Source of the DNA: Clostridiales bacterium
Lineage (GTDB): Bacteria > Bacillota > Clostridia > Oscillospirales > CAG-382
DNA length: 15,018 nucleotides
Assembly: GCA_004553575.1 (NCBI GenBank)
Contig: SFLA01000026.1
Location: forward strand, 1 to 15,018
Direction of reading: 5' to 3'
The notes under the pieces were generated by a model. It had not been told where the DNA came from. It saw only the letters and a list, made by a program, of their open reading frames with translations, and searched no databases. Positions 6,650-14,036 of the stretch are shown in pieces. Made by a program: the position numbers and the translations under genes. How positions within the stretch are numbered: the stretch's first letter is position 1; each line of letters begins with the position of its first letter.

Positions 6650-7639
6650 TTATCTTGCTCCTTTATCGTACGGTATGCCCTCCGCCTTAGGCGCCCTTGA
6701 ACGTCTGGAGGTAAATATAAGCACCACCATAGTGAGTATATACGGGAGCATGGAATATATATTCTCGCTCGCGGTTATATTGGAGAACTTGGGCAGGAAG
6801 GGAATGTAATCCTTGTAGCCGCCAATCACCTTGAACAGTGCAAAGAACAGCGACGCCAGCATTATGTTTACCGGTTTCCAGTTACCGAAAATCATTACCG
6901 ACAGCGCCAAAAATCCGTAGCCCGCCACGGACGACTGGAAGCCGGAGCCGGCGGCAACGGTAAACGCAAGCCCTCCTATTCCGCCGAGTACACCGGATAT
7001 AACCACGCCCGCATAACGCATTTTATACACATTTATTCCCACGGAATCCGCCGCCTGAGGATGCTCGCCGCAGGCACGCAGGCGAAGCCCGAACCTCGTT
7101 TTGTACAGTACGATTATCGATACGATAAGCAGCACTATGGCGACCGGGGTGGTGAGATACAGATATTTGAATATAAGGTTTTCGAAGAATCCGGGGTTCT
7201 CGCTCGCGGTCAGCCCGAGCATCGCCTGAGTTATACGGACATTCTTTATGTTTATGACCGTCTGTCCCTGGCCCTGAATGAGCCAGGTAAGCTGAATGGC
7301 GAGCGCGGGAGCAAGAATATTGAGTGCTGTTCCGCCGATCGTCTGGTCGGCGCGGAGATTGATAGCCGCGAATCCGAGCAGCAGCGAGAACAGCCCTCCC
7401 GCTACCGCGGCGATGAGTATTGCCGCCGACATTCCGAGCAACGGATGTGACGCGGTTATGTTTGTTTTGTTAAGGAACAGGCAGGACGACAGCGCGCCGA
7501 TAATCATTATACCCTCAAGCGCGATGTTTATTGTACCGCTTCGCTCCGAGAACATTCCTCCGAGCGCGACAAGCATAAGCGGCACCGAGAATATGACCGT
7601 TGAAGCAAGTATACCGGAAACAAGCTGAGATACCGTCAT
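6650..7639 (-). CDS. nupQ: Nucleoside ABC transporter permease, second subunit
   Basis: This 329-residue membrane protein is one of two permeases of a Bmp/Nup-type nucleoside importer. It is built of repeated hydrophobic helices and contains GMFSERSGTINIALEGIMII (29-48), the signature of this permease branch (BPD_transp_2, related to the YufQ/NupQ proteins). FGLRLRACGEHPQAADSVGI in the second half is the usual cytoplasmic coupling segment that contacts the ATPase. Its ATG overlaps the nupP stop as ATGA (7636-7639), so translation is coupled and the two permeases should be made in equal amounts. The substrate class (purine or general nucleosides) follows from the family and the deo genes next to it. 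Confidence 0.93.
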   Translation of the reverse strand: MTVSQLVSGILASTVIFSVPLMLVALGGMFSERSGTINIALEGIMIIGALSSCLFLNKTNITASHPLLGMSAAILIAAVAGGLFSLLLGFAAINLRADQTIGGTALNILAPALAIQLTWLIQGQGQTVINIKNVRITQAMLGLTASENPGFFENLIFKYLYLTTPVAIVLLIVSIIVLYKTRFGLRLRACGEHPQAADSVGINVYKMRYAGVVISGVLGGIGGLAFTVAAGSGFQSSVAGYGFLALSVMIFGNWKPVNIMLASLFFALFKVIGGYKDYIPFLPKFSNITASENIYSMLPYILTMVVLIFTSRRSRAPKAEGIPYDKGAR

Positions 7640-8868
7640 TGCCCGCTCACCCCGCTTTCGTTATCGGTATTATCTCCGGTATCTTCGTTTTCTGCCGCTC
7701 CGGAAGCGGAAGCGTTATCATCCGTTGTCTTATCTTCGCCCGGGAAGGCGCCCGCGGCAGTCACTGCGGCCGGAACCGCTTTGGATCCCGACTCTTTTTT
7801 ATGCGACAACAGACGCTGCAGCAGCATGCGGGTAAGCATTGCAAATGCGGAGAAATAAATAATAACCGATATTATTATATCGATGTTTTCCTTTGCGAAG
7901 GTAGGCTGCAATGTCTCGCCTCCGACCTGGATATACGAAATGAACAGAGCCGAAAACACCGTGCCGAGAGGATGCGAAGCGGCAAGCAGCGCGACGGGTA
8001 TTCCGTTGAAGCCCATTGCCGGCGACGGAAGATTCTTTTCGAGATTGTACTGTACGGTACCGGACAGGTAATATATCGCTCCGGCAATTCCCGCAAGCGC
8101 TCCGGATATTACCATTGAAAGAATAATATTGCGCTTGGCGTTGATACCCGCGTAACGGCTCGCGTCGCGGTTGCTTCCGCAGGCCTTAAGCTCGTAGCCG
8201 AAGATTGTTTTGTTAAGCACGACATATATCACAGCCGCCACCGCCACAGCAATGAAAAAGCTGATATTCATGTACTGCGATCCGAACAGCTCGTCCAGCC
8301 CCCATTTGGGAATTATCGCGCCGGGGTTGGCTGCGGCGAGGTTCATGGTTCGGTTTCCGACAGGGTCGAGTATCGCGGGGGTATTGTTGAACACGAGGAT
8401 TATCGTATACAATGCGATCCAGTTGAACATTATCGAGGTAATAACCTCGTTGACGTTGAACAACGCCTTGCATATTCCGGGAATAGAGCCCCAGACGGCT
8501 CCTCCGACCGCCGCGGCAAGCATTGCCGCCCACCACGGAAAGCCCCAGATTATTGCGGTATACAGCGCGCAAAGAGTTCCGATAATATACTGTCCGGTTG
8601 CTCCGATATTGAACAGTCCTGTCTTAAAGGCAAACCCGACCGAAAGTCCGGTCAATACCAGCGGCGCCGACTGATACAGTACCTTTGAAAGCTTTGCGGG
8701 TGACGAAAAACCCGTGGTAAGGATATTTAAAAACCCGGTAAACGCCGACGCAGGTCTGAAGCACAGCAGAAGCAGCAAACCGAACAGCAACCCGCCCGCG
8801 GCGGCAAGCACCGACGACGTTATGCTTATCCCCGCCGGCGATGAAAACGCTTTTCTTATACGTTCCAC
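7636..8868 (-). CDS. nupP: Nucleoside ABC transporter permease, first subunit, with acidic tail
   Basis: This 410-residue membrane permease is related to YufP/NupP. It has a hydrophobic N-terminal helix (about 12-40), then multiple membrane helices with NIGATGQYIIGTLCALY and the coupling segment FGYELKACGSNRDASRYAGI. After the last helix there is a 55-residue hydrophilic tail (356-410), rich in Ala, Asp, Glu, Ser and Asn, which is longer than I expect for the family core of about 350 residues. The start is GTG at 8868, directly after the nupO TAA (8871-8869), with GGAGG 9 bases upstream; no ATG fits better. It partners with nupQ by a 4-base overlap. The tail may be disordered and cytoplasmic or may interact with partners; that is inference. 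Confidence 0.92.
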   Translation of the reverse strand: MERIRKAFSSPAGISITSSVLAAAGGLLFGLLLLLCFRPASAFTGFLNILTTGFSSPAKLSKVLYQSAPLVLTGLSVGFAFKTGLFNIGATGQYIIGTLCALYTAIIWGFPWWAAMLAAAVGGAVWGSIPGICKALFNVNEVITSIMFNWIALYTIILVFNNTPAILDPVGNRTMNLAAANPGAIIPKWGLDELFGSQYMNISFFIAVAVAAVIYVVLNKTIFGYELKACGSNRDASRYAGINAKRNIILSMVISGALAGIAGAIYYLSGTVQYNLEKNLPSPAMGFNGIPVALLAASHPLGTVFSALFISYIQVGGETLQPTFAKENIDIIISVIIYFSAFAMLTRMLLQRLLSHKKESGSKAVPAAVTAAGAFPGEDKTTDDNASASGAAENEDTGDNTDNESGVSGQ

Positions 8869-10458
8869 TTATACTTCGCCTCCCGACTTCTGTTTTTTGG
8901 CGCCCGCCATATACAATCCGAGCTCCTGAACGGTTATCTCGTCGGGTCTGAACTCCCCGACCAGCTCTCCCTCGTATATGACAATAATCCTGTCGGACAG
9001 GTTCATAACCTCGTCCAGCTCCAGCGATACCAGCAGCACGGCTTTGCCCGAATCTCTCTCGGCGACTATCTGCTTGTGGATATATTCGATCGCTCCTATG
9101 TCCAGCCCTCTCGTAGGCTGCACCGCAATCAGAATATCGGCATTGTAATCGATCTCCCGGGCAACTATGGCCTTCTGCTGGTTACCGCCGGACATTGACC
9201 GTGCGCGGGTAACGGCGCCCTGGCCGGAACGTATGTCAAACCGGTCGATAAGCCCGTCGGCAAACCGGCGCACTTCTTCAAATTTAATAAAACCGCCCTT
9301 TTGAAACCGGGGCATAAAATACTTCTTAAGTACAAGATTCTGCTCGAGAGTATAATCGAGAATAAGCCCGTCCTTATGACGGTCCTCGGGGATATGCGCC
9401 ATACCGGCGTTATTGCGCCTGCGAATGCTCTTGCGGGTTATATCCTCGCCGTTAAGCCTTATGCTCCCGGCGCTTACCGGTCCGAGACCGGTCAGCGCAT
9501 ATACAAGCTCGCTTTGTCCGTTGCCCTCGATACCGGCAATACATACGATTTCACCGCGGCGCACGTTAAAGCTCGCATTGGTAACCGCATTCTTTTTGCT
9601 CCGCCGCGACGGTGCGCACAGCCCGCATACCTCGAGCACGGTATCACCCGGCTCGACCGGCGCCTTATCCACCGAAAACGAAACTTCCCTGCCAACCATC
9701 ATCCGGGAAAGCTCTTCCCTGGACGTATCCGCGATATCCACCGTACCGGTGCATCTTCCCTTGCGGAGCACGGTACAACGGTCCGCTACCGCCATTATCT
9801 CGTTGAGCTTGTGGGTTATGAACAGTATGGACTTGCCCTCCGCCTTAAAACCTCGCATGATCTCCATCAGTTCGTCGATCTCCTGCGGGGTAAGTACCGC
9901 GGTCGGCTCGTCAAATATCAGTATTTCATTATCGCGGTAAAGCATTTTGAGTATTTCCACTCTCTGCTGCATTCCCACGGTTATATCCGATATATAAGCA
10001 TCCGGGTCTACTTTAAGCCCGTATTTCTCGGACAGCGCCACCACCTTACTGCGCGCTTCCTTCTTTTTAAGAAAGCTGGCGGAGGTGGGCTCGACCCCGA
10101 GAATAATATTTTCAAGAACGGTGAACACCTCAACCAGCTTGAAATGCTGGTGCACCATTCCGATATGAAGATCGTTGGCGTCGTTCGGATTGTTTATCTT
10201 CACGACCTCGCCGTTCTTTTTTATTACTCCGCCGTCCGGCTGATACAAACCGAACAGCACGCTCATCAGCGTGGATTTACCTGCACCGTTCTCGCCGAGC
10301 AGCGCATGTATCTCGCCGCGCCGAAGTCTTAAAGTTACATTGTCGTTAGCCCTTATGCCGGGAAACTCCTTGGTTATATTCAGCATTTCGATAACATAGT
10401 CCTCACCGGGGCGATTTTCAACCGCTTCCCTTGCCGGATCGATGTTCTCTTTTGCCAT
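8869..10458 (-). CDS. nupO: Nucleoside ABC transporter ATP-binding protein (two ABC domains)
   Basis: This 529-residue cytoplasmic ATPase energises the NupP/NupQ permeases. Domain 1 has Walker A GENGAGKS (55-62), a signature loop in the family variant VGMQQR (161-166), Walker B ILIFDEP (179-185) and H-loop His216. Domain 2 has a degenerate Walker A GIEGNGQS (309-316), canonical signature SMSGGNQQ (421-428) and Walker B LIAVQP (443-448) with Gln447 where a catalytic Glu would be. So one ATP site is probably hydrolytically active and the other mainly structural, as in related carbohydrate/nucleoside importer ATPases (RbsA/YufO type). GGAGG lies 8 bases before the ATG. A 78-base gap holding a hairpin separates it from nupN. 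Confidence 0.95.
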   Translation of the reverse strand: MAKENIDPAREAVENRPGEDYVIEMLNITKEFPGIRANDNVTLRLRRGEIHALLGENGAGKSTLMSVLFGLYQPDGGVIKKNGEVVKINNPNDANDLHIGMVHQHFKLVEVFTVLENIILGVEPTSASFLKKKEARSKVVALSEKYGLKVDPDAYISDITVGMQQRVEILKMLYRDNEILIFDEPTAVLTPQEIDELMEIMRGFKAEGKSILFITHKLNEIMAVADRCTVLRKGRCTGTVDIADTSREELSRMMVGREVSFSVDKAPVEPGDTVLEVCGLCAPSRRSKKNAVTNASFNVRRGEIVCIAGIEGNGQSELVYALTGLGPVSAGSIRLNGEDITRKSIRRRNNAGMAHIPEDRHKDGLILDYTLEQNLVLKKYFMPRFQKGGFIKFEEVRRFADGLIDRFDIRSGQGAVTRARSMSGGNQQKAIVAREIDYNADILIAVQPTRGLDIGAIEYIHKQIVAERDSGKAVLLVSLELDEVMNLSDRIIVIYEGELVGEFRPDEITVQELGLYMAGAKKQKSGGEV

Positions 10459-10482
10459 ATGGTAATCCTCCGTTTACAGAGA

Positions 10483-10508
10483 GAGGCAAAGCAATGTTGC
10501 TTTGCCTC
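10483..10508 (-). promoter_or_regulatory. Intercistronic hairpin between nupN and nupO
   Basis: The 12-base arms GAGGCAAAGCAA (10483-10494) and TTGCTTTGCCTC (10497-10508) are perfectly complementary around a 2-base centre. On the minus strand it is followed by TCTCTGTAAACGG, not a T-run, so it is not a full terminator. It sits 29 bases past the nupN stop and about 25 bases before the nupO start. A likely job is to protect the 3' end of nupN mRNA and allow more binding protein than transporter; that is inference. Confidence 0.7.
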
Positions 10509-10536
10509 CCGCATTGATGTTTCGGATTTAAGTCTG

Positions 10537-11640
10537 TCAGCCTTCGGCTTTGTTCTGATAATCAACTGTGACTTTCTCGGTCACGGGGGCGGTTTCGACC
10601 GCGTTGCTTACGGCGATCTCGCCGCTCTTTATCTTGGCAAACAGAGCGTTATACTCTTCGACCTTGAAGTTGTTCATTCTCCAGGAACCGGACGCGGTGG
10701 GAAGACCTACGCAGTCCTCTGCGGCGCCGAGGTTAGCGGTTGTGCCGCCCTTGGTACCCCAGTTGCCGTTCTCGTAATAAGTAGCGAGAGCGAGCTTTAC
10801 GGAAACGGTGAGCCCCTTCATGGCGGAGGTGATTATACGATCGGACTCGGCAGCCTGATCGACGTCAACGCCGATAACCTTGCCGTTATCGGTAGCCTCG
10901 GCTGCGGCAACAGCGGACAGGTAAATTCCGCCGCCGCAGGAGAAGACGACCTCGGTACCGGCGGTAAACCACGCGTCCATCTTGGTCTTTATGTCATCAT
11001 TTGCGGAGAACACGCCGCTGTACCAGTAGTTCATCTCGACGTCTACGTTCATCTCCTGAGCTGCAGCCTCTGCGCCCTGGACGAATCCGTAGCCGTAACG
11101 GATAACCGCCGGAACGGACATTCCGCCGAGGAATCCGAGCTTGGTATAGCCGTCCTTAACGGCGGCGTAACCGGCGAGATAACCAGCCTGCTCCTCTTTG
11201 TAAAGGATGCAGTAAGTGTTTTCGGAAGTCTTATAAGTAGAATAGTCGGCAGTATGCGGCTCGCCGTCGAGCAGCAGGAAGTAGACATCGGGGTGTTTAT
11301 CCTGCACGTTGTAGATAGCCTCTTCAAAAAGGAAGCCCGGGCAGACAACAACCTTTGCGCCCTTTTCGATAGCAGCCTCGATAGTCTCGACACGGGCAGC
11401 GGTGGAATCCTCGGACGGACGGAAGTACGCGAACGTCTTTTCATTCTCTTTTGCGTATTCCTTTACGCCGTTCCAGGCGCCTTCGTTGAAGGATTTGTCG
11501 TCGATATTTCCGACGTCGGTTACCAGAGCGATCTCGCACTCGGCGTTCAGATACTTTGTGTCGTCTTCCGTACAAGCGGCGAGAGACGCGACGGCAAGAA
11601 CCATGACGGCGACAAGCAGAAGCGAAACGAGTTTCTTCAT
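10537..11640 (-). CDS. nupN: Bmp-family nucleoside-binding lipoprotein
   Basis: This is a membrane-anchored extracellular receptor that delivers nucleosides to NupOPQ. The 367-residue protein has a signal MKKLVSLLL ... SLAAC (modified Cys23) and the Bmp/PnrA core: IALVTDVGNIDDKSFNEGAW (37-56), VVVCPGFLFEEA (97-108), KLGFLGGMSVPAV (167-179), VVFSCGGG (231-238) and IGVDVDQ (256-262). The DVGNIDDKSFN and GVDVDQ segments are the family's ligand-binding markers. Length is typical. AGGAGG lies about 10 bases upstream of the ATG. It is the first gene of the nup transcript, with its own promoter and a hairpin-bearing leader, and another hairpin follows it. Purine nucleosides are the most likely ligands. 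Confidence 0.94.
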   Translation of the reverse strand: MKKLVSLLLVAVMVLAVASLAACTEDDTKYLNAECEIALVTDVGNIDDKSFNEGAWNGVKEYAKENEKTFAYFRPSEDSTAARVETIEAAIEKGAKVVVCPGFLFEEAIYNVQDKHPDVYFLLLDGEPHTADYSTYKTSENTYCILYKEEQAGYLAGYAAVKDGYTKLGFLGGMSVPAVIRYGYGFVQGAEAAAQEMNVDVEMNYWYSGVFSANDDIKTKMDAWFTAGTEVVFSCGGGIYLSAVAAAEATDNGKVIGVDVDQAAESDRIITSAMKGLTVSVKLALATYYENGNWGTKGGTTANLGAAEDCVGLPTASGSWRMNNFKVEEYNALFAKIKSGEIAVSNAVETAPVTEKVTVDYQNKAEG

Positions 11641-11666
11641 GTGTTGATTTTCCTCCTAAATATTCT

Positions 11667-11704
11667 GTAAATACCGGGCTTCAATCTCCAGACGCCGGAT
11701 TTAC
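11667..11704 (-). promoter_or_regulatory. Stem-loop at the very 5' end of the nupN mRNA
   Basis: On the minus strand, GTAAAT and CCGG (11704-11695) pair with CCGG and ATTTAC (11677-11667), with a one-base bulge and a 17-base purine-rich loop. The predicted transcription start (about 11704) falls at the base of the stem, so the mRNA would begin as a hairpin, a known way to slow 5' decay. It does not match any riboswitch consensus I know. AGGAGG and the ATG follow some 10-27 bases later. Confidence 0.55.
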
Positions 11705-11710
11705 GGGGTA

Positions 11711-11739
11711 ATTATACCAAAGACACTGTTAAAAATCAA
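11711..11739 (-). promoter_or_regulatory. Sigma-A promoter of the nup operon with overlapping dyad
   Basis: On the minus strand: TTGATT (11739-11734), a 17-base spacer and TATAAT (11716-11711). The -35 box is overlapped by an inverted repeat, ACTGTT-N7-AACAGT (11725-11730 and 11738-11743), and by a second pairing of GTTAAAAA with TTTTTAAC (11728-11735 and 11745-11752). These are candidate repressor sites. The TGTTGA half shared with the deoC/udk promoters overlaps the -35 box in the same way. Confidence 0.8.
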
Positions 11740-11824
11740 CAGTTTTTTTAACAAAATGCAAATAATTTAACCGCGGCAGGTCATTTTTAGCAGAAGAAAT
11801 AAAACGATTGAATGCGGTATAATG

Positions 11825-12544
11825 TCAACGGTTCTCAAGCGCAGCGGCGGTCCCCAACGCAAGGCTCATCATTCCGGTAAACGATTTCTGCCGTTCCTCC
11901 GCGGAGCATTCCTCACCGGTGAAAATGCAGTCGGATATTGTGCATATCGCAAGTGCGCGCTTTCCGAGCCGGGCCGCAGTCATATACAGCGCGGCGGCCT
12001 CCATCTCAATGGCAAGCACTCCCATTCGCTGCCAGCGGCGTGCGGAGTCCTCGCGGTCGTCGTAGAACGTGTCCGACGAGCATAGGTTGCCGACCGTTAC
12101 CGGAATTCCCCGGAGGCGAGCCTCCCCGACTGCGGTTTCGAGCAGATGGTAATCCGCGGTCGGAGCAAACGTTCCGGGCAGGCCGTACTGTGACCCGAAC
12201 GACGAATTGGTGCAGGCACCTATCCCGATAACTATATCGCGTACATGGAGTTTATCACTGAGCGCTCCGGCGGAGCCGACGCGAATGATGTTTTCGACCC
12301 CATAGAAGGAATACAGCTCATAGCTGTAGATGCCGATGGACGGCATACCCATTCCGCTTGCCATAACCGAAACCGGAACCCCTTCATAGGTGCCGGTGTA
12401 GCCCTGTACTCCCCGGACGTTGTTGACCAGACGAGGAGAAGCCAGGAAATTCTCGGCTATGAACCTGGAACGCAGCGGATCTCCGGGCATAAGCACCGTA
12501 CGTGCAAAATCGCCCTTTTCCGCACTGATGTGAGGTGTACCCAT
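11825..12544 (-). CDS. deoD: Purine-nucleoside phosphorylase (DeoD type)
   Basis: This cytosolic hexameric enzyme splits purine (deoxy)nucleosides with phosphate to the free base and (deoxy)ribose-1-phosphate. The 239-residue protein has the DeoD residues in order, numbered one above E. coli: His5 (TPHIS), Gly21 and Arg25 (MPGDPLR), Arg44 (NNVRG), Arg88 and Ser91 (RVGSAGA), Glu180-Met181-Glu182 (AIEMEAA), the general acid Asp205 (TISDCI) and Arg218. All catalytic residues are kept and length is normal. The ATG at 12544 is one base from the deoC TAG (12548-12546), with GAGGA inside the end of deoC, so the two are translated together. It precedes the nup genes, which bring in its substrate. No terminator follows, so some read-through into nup is possible. 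Confidence 0.97.
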   Translation of the reverse strand: MGTPHISAEKGDFARTVLMPGDPLRSRFIAENFLASPRLVNNVRGVQGYTGTYEGVPVSVMASGMGMPSIGIYSYELYSFYGVENIIRVGSAGALSDKLHVRDIVIGIGACTNSSFGSQYGLPGTFAPTADYHLLETAVGEARLRGIPVTVGNLCSSDTFYDDREDSARRWQRMGVLAIEMEAAALYMTAARLGKRALAICTISDCIFTGEECSAEERQKSFTGMMSLALGTAAALENR

Positions 12545-12545
12545 G

Positions 12546-13208
12546 CTAATTTTCCTCCTTCATTTGCTTTGCAATCTTAACTATGCGGCTCGTCCCGAGC
12601 CGGGAAGCACCGAGCGACAGGAACCGTTCGGCATCTTCGAGCGAAGAAATCCCGCCCGCAGCCTTTATCTTAAGGGTATCCGGACAGTTAGCCCTCATCA
12701 GCTCCACCGCACGGAAGGTGGCGCCTCCGCCGCCGAAGCCCGTTGAGGTTTTTATATATTCCGCTCCTGATTCCGCTACAATACCGCACAGCTTCACGAT
12801 TTCGTCTTCGGTTAGGAAGCATATCTCGATAATCACCTTCAGGAGCCTGCCGGAGCAGGCGCGTTTAACGGCACGTATCTCCCCCAGGATATCGTCCCAG
12901 CGGCAATCCTTTACCATGCCGACATTTATTACCATATCAATCTCGTCGGCGCCGTTTTCAACCGCATTAGCCGTCTCGAACACCTTTGACGCCGTAGTCG
13001 AATTGCCGTTCGGAAAGCCGATAACCGTGCATACCGGAATTCTTCCGCCGGTATAACGCTTAGCCTCGGCCGTGTAGCAGGAAGGCACGCATACCGAAGC
13101 GCATCCGAATGCGATTCCGTCATCGCACAGGTCGTGTATCTGCTTTACCGTCGCCGTCTGCGACAGAAGCGTGTGATCGCACGCCGCAAGAATCTGTTGA
13201 ATATCCAT
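12546..13208 (-). CDS. deoC: Deoxyribose-phosphate aldolase
   Basis: This cytosolic class I aldolase converts 2-deoxyribose-5-phosphate to glyceraldehyde-3-phosphate and acetaldehyde, the last step of deoxynucleoside breakdown. The 220-residue protein shows DHTLL (11-15), VIGFPNG (62-68), EIDMVINVG (89-97, catalytic Asp91), YIKTSTGF (151-158, Schiff-base Lys153) and IKAAGGI (181-187, Lys182). These fit the usual Asp/Lys/Lys triad. ATG at 13208 is preceded by AGGAGGTG with 6 bases spacing, the best binding site in the window; a longer open frame to 13409 has no homology and would run through the promoter and into udk. It is the first gene of the minus-strand salvage cluster and is divergent from udk. 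The stop is TAG. Confidence 0.97.
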   Translation of the reverse strand: MDIQQILAACDHTLLSQTATVKQIHDLCDDGIAFGCASVCVPSCYTAEAKRYTGGRIPVCTVIGFPNGNSTTASKVFETANAVENGADEIDMVINVGMVKDCRWDDILGEIRAVKRACSGRLLKVIIEICFLTEDEIVKLCGIVAESGAEYIKTSTGFGGGGATFRAVELMRANCPDTLKIKAAGGISSLEDAERFLSLGASRLGTSRIVKIAKQMKEEN

Positions 13209-13227
13209 TTTTGCACCTCCTGAATGA

Positions 13228-13256
13228 AGTATAGCGTCGCATGTGGTAAAAGTCAA
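13228..13256 (-). promoter_or_regulatory. Sigma-A promoter of deoC-deoD
   Basis: On the minus strand: TTGACT (13256-13251), a 17-base spacer and TATACT (13233-13228), about 20 bases before the ATG at 13208. The -35 box overlaps the left arm of the inverted repeat at 13253-13270, so a protein bound there would block it. Confidence 0.85.
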
Positions 13257-13270
13257 CAAATAATTGTTGA
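13253..13270. promoter_or_regulatory. Symmetric operator candidate between deoC and udk
   Basis: TCAACAA (13253-13259) and TTGTTGA (13264-13270) form a perfect 7-base inverted repeat around ATAA. Each arm overlaps the -35 box of one of the two divergent promoters, so a single dimer could control both. The TGTTGA half-site also appears at the nup -35 box. A regulator of the DeoR/LacI/GntR kind is possible, but none is encoded in the window. Confidence 0.6.
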
Positions 13271-13295
13271 AAACCGCCGCTGTGTATGCTACAAT
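13267..13295 (+). promoter_or_regulatory. Sigma-A promoter of udk
   Basis: TTGAAA (13267-13272), a 17-base spacer and TACAAT (13290-13295), 22 bases before the udk ATG at 13318. The -35 box overlaps the right arm of the shared inverted repeat. Confidence 0.8.
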
Positions 13296-13317
13296 ACATA
13301 ACCGAGAGGTGACGGAT

Positions 13318-13947
13318 ATGCCGGATATAATGACTATCGGTATTGCCGGAGGTACCGGAAGCGGCAAGACAACCATAACCAAGCGGATAACCGAGGCCTT
13401 CGGCGGCAACGTATCGGTCGTTTATCATGACGACTATTACAAAGCGCACAACGATATGTCCTACGAGGAGCGCAGTAAGCTGAACTACGACCACCCGAAT
13501 GCTTTTGACACGGGGCTGCTTATCGAAGACCTGAAAAAGCTTCGCCAATGGCAGCCGATCGAATGCCCGGTGTACGATTATACCGTTCACAACCGCTCCG
13601 CCCGCACCAAGCGGATTGAGCCGGCGCGGGTAATAATCGTAGAGGGAATACTGATTTTCTCCGACCCGGAACTTGCCGGAATGCTCGACATTAAGATATT
13701 CGTGGATACCGATGCAGATGTCCGCATACTGCGCCGTATTGTCCGCGACGTTAAAAAGCGCGGAAGATCGCTGGATTCGGTAATCGAGCAGTATCTAACC
13801 ACCGTAAAACCCATGCACGAGCAGTTCGTCGAGCCGTCAAAGCGCATGGCGGACATAATTGTACTGGAGGGCGGCAGAAATGCCGTCGCTCTCGATATGA
13901 TAATGAGCAAAATAGGAGCCCACCTCGGCAGCCGGAATGCAGATTAA
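13318..13947 (+). CDS. udk: Uridine kinase
   Basis: This cytosolic kinase phosphorylates uridine and cytidine to UMP and CMP using ATP or GTP, the entry point of pyrimidine ribonucleoside salvage. The 209-residue protein has a P-loop GGTGSGKT (11-18), YHDDYYK (36-42) and NYDHPNAFD (56-64) for nucleoside binding, the Walker B-like VIIVEGILIF, and the family signature QYLTTVKPMHEQFVEPSKR near the C-terminus. Length is normal. ATG at 13318 follows GAGAGGTGA at 5 bases; the frame is open to 13264 but that part covers the promoter. It is transcribed alone, divergent from deoC, and ends before a shared terminator. Confidence 0.96.
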   Translation: MPDIMTIGIAGGTGSGKTTITKRITEAFGGNVSVVYHDDYYKAHNDMSYEERSKLNYDHPNAFDTGLLIEDLKKLRQWQPIECPVYDYTVHNRSARTKRIEPARVIIVEGILIFSDPELAGMLDIKIFVDTDADVRILRRIVRDVKKRGRSLDSVIEQYLTTVKPMHEQFVEPSKRMADIIVLEGGRNAVALDMIMSKIGAHLGSRNAD

Positions 13948-13985
13948 CAGCACTGCTTGCCCTCAGATAAAACAATACATATAAA

Positions 13986-14014
13986 GGCGCTCCCCGTAAT
14001 TTACGGGGAGCGCC
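13986..14014. terminator. Bidirectional terminator between udk and the lipoprotein gene
   Basis: The 14-base arms GGCGCTCCCCGTAA (13986-13999) and TTACGGGGAGCGCC (14001-14014) pair perfectly. The plus side is followed by GTGTTTTGG and the minus side by TTTATATG. It sits 39 bases after the udk stop and 23 bases before the end of the convergent lipoprotein gene, so it can serve both. Confidence 0.85.
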
Positions 14015-14036
14015 GTGTTTTGGCTGCGGAAAGAAA

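Noticed and set aside
10459..11670. A 403-codon plus-strand frame opposite nupN
   Set aside because: It covers the hairpin, the nupN gene and its ribosome site in antisense and has no recognisable domain.
11789..11827. Possible extra promoter (TTGACA overlapping the deoD stop) for the nup genes
   Set aside because: At 17 bases there is only a poor TTTTAT-like -10 box, and a far better promoter lies at 11711-11739.
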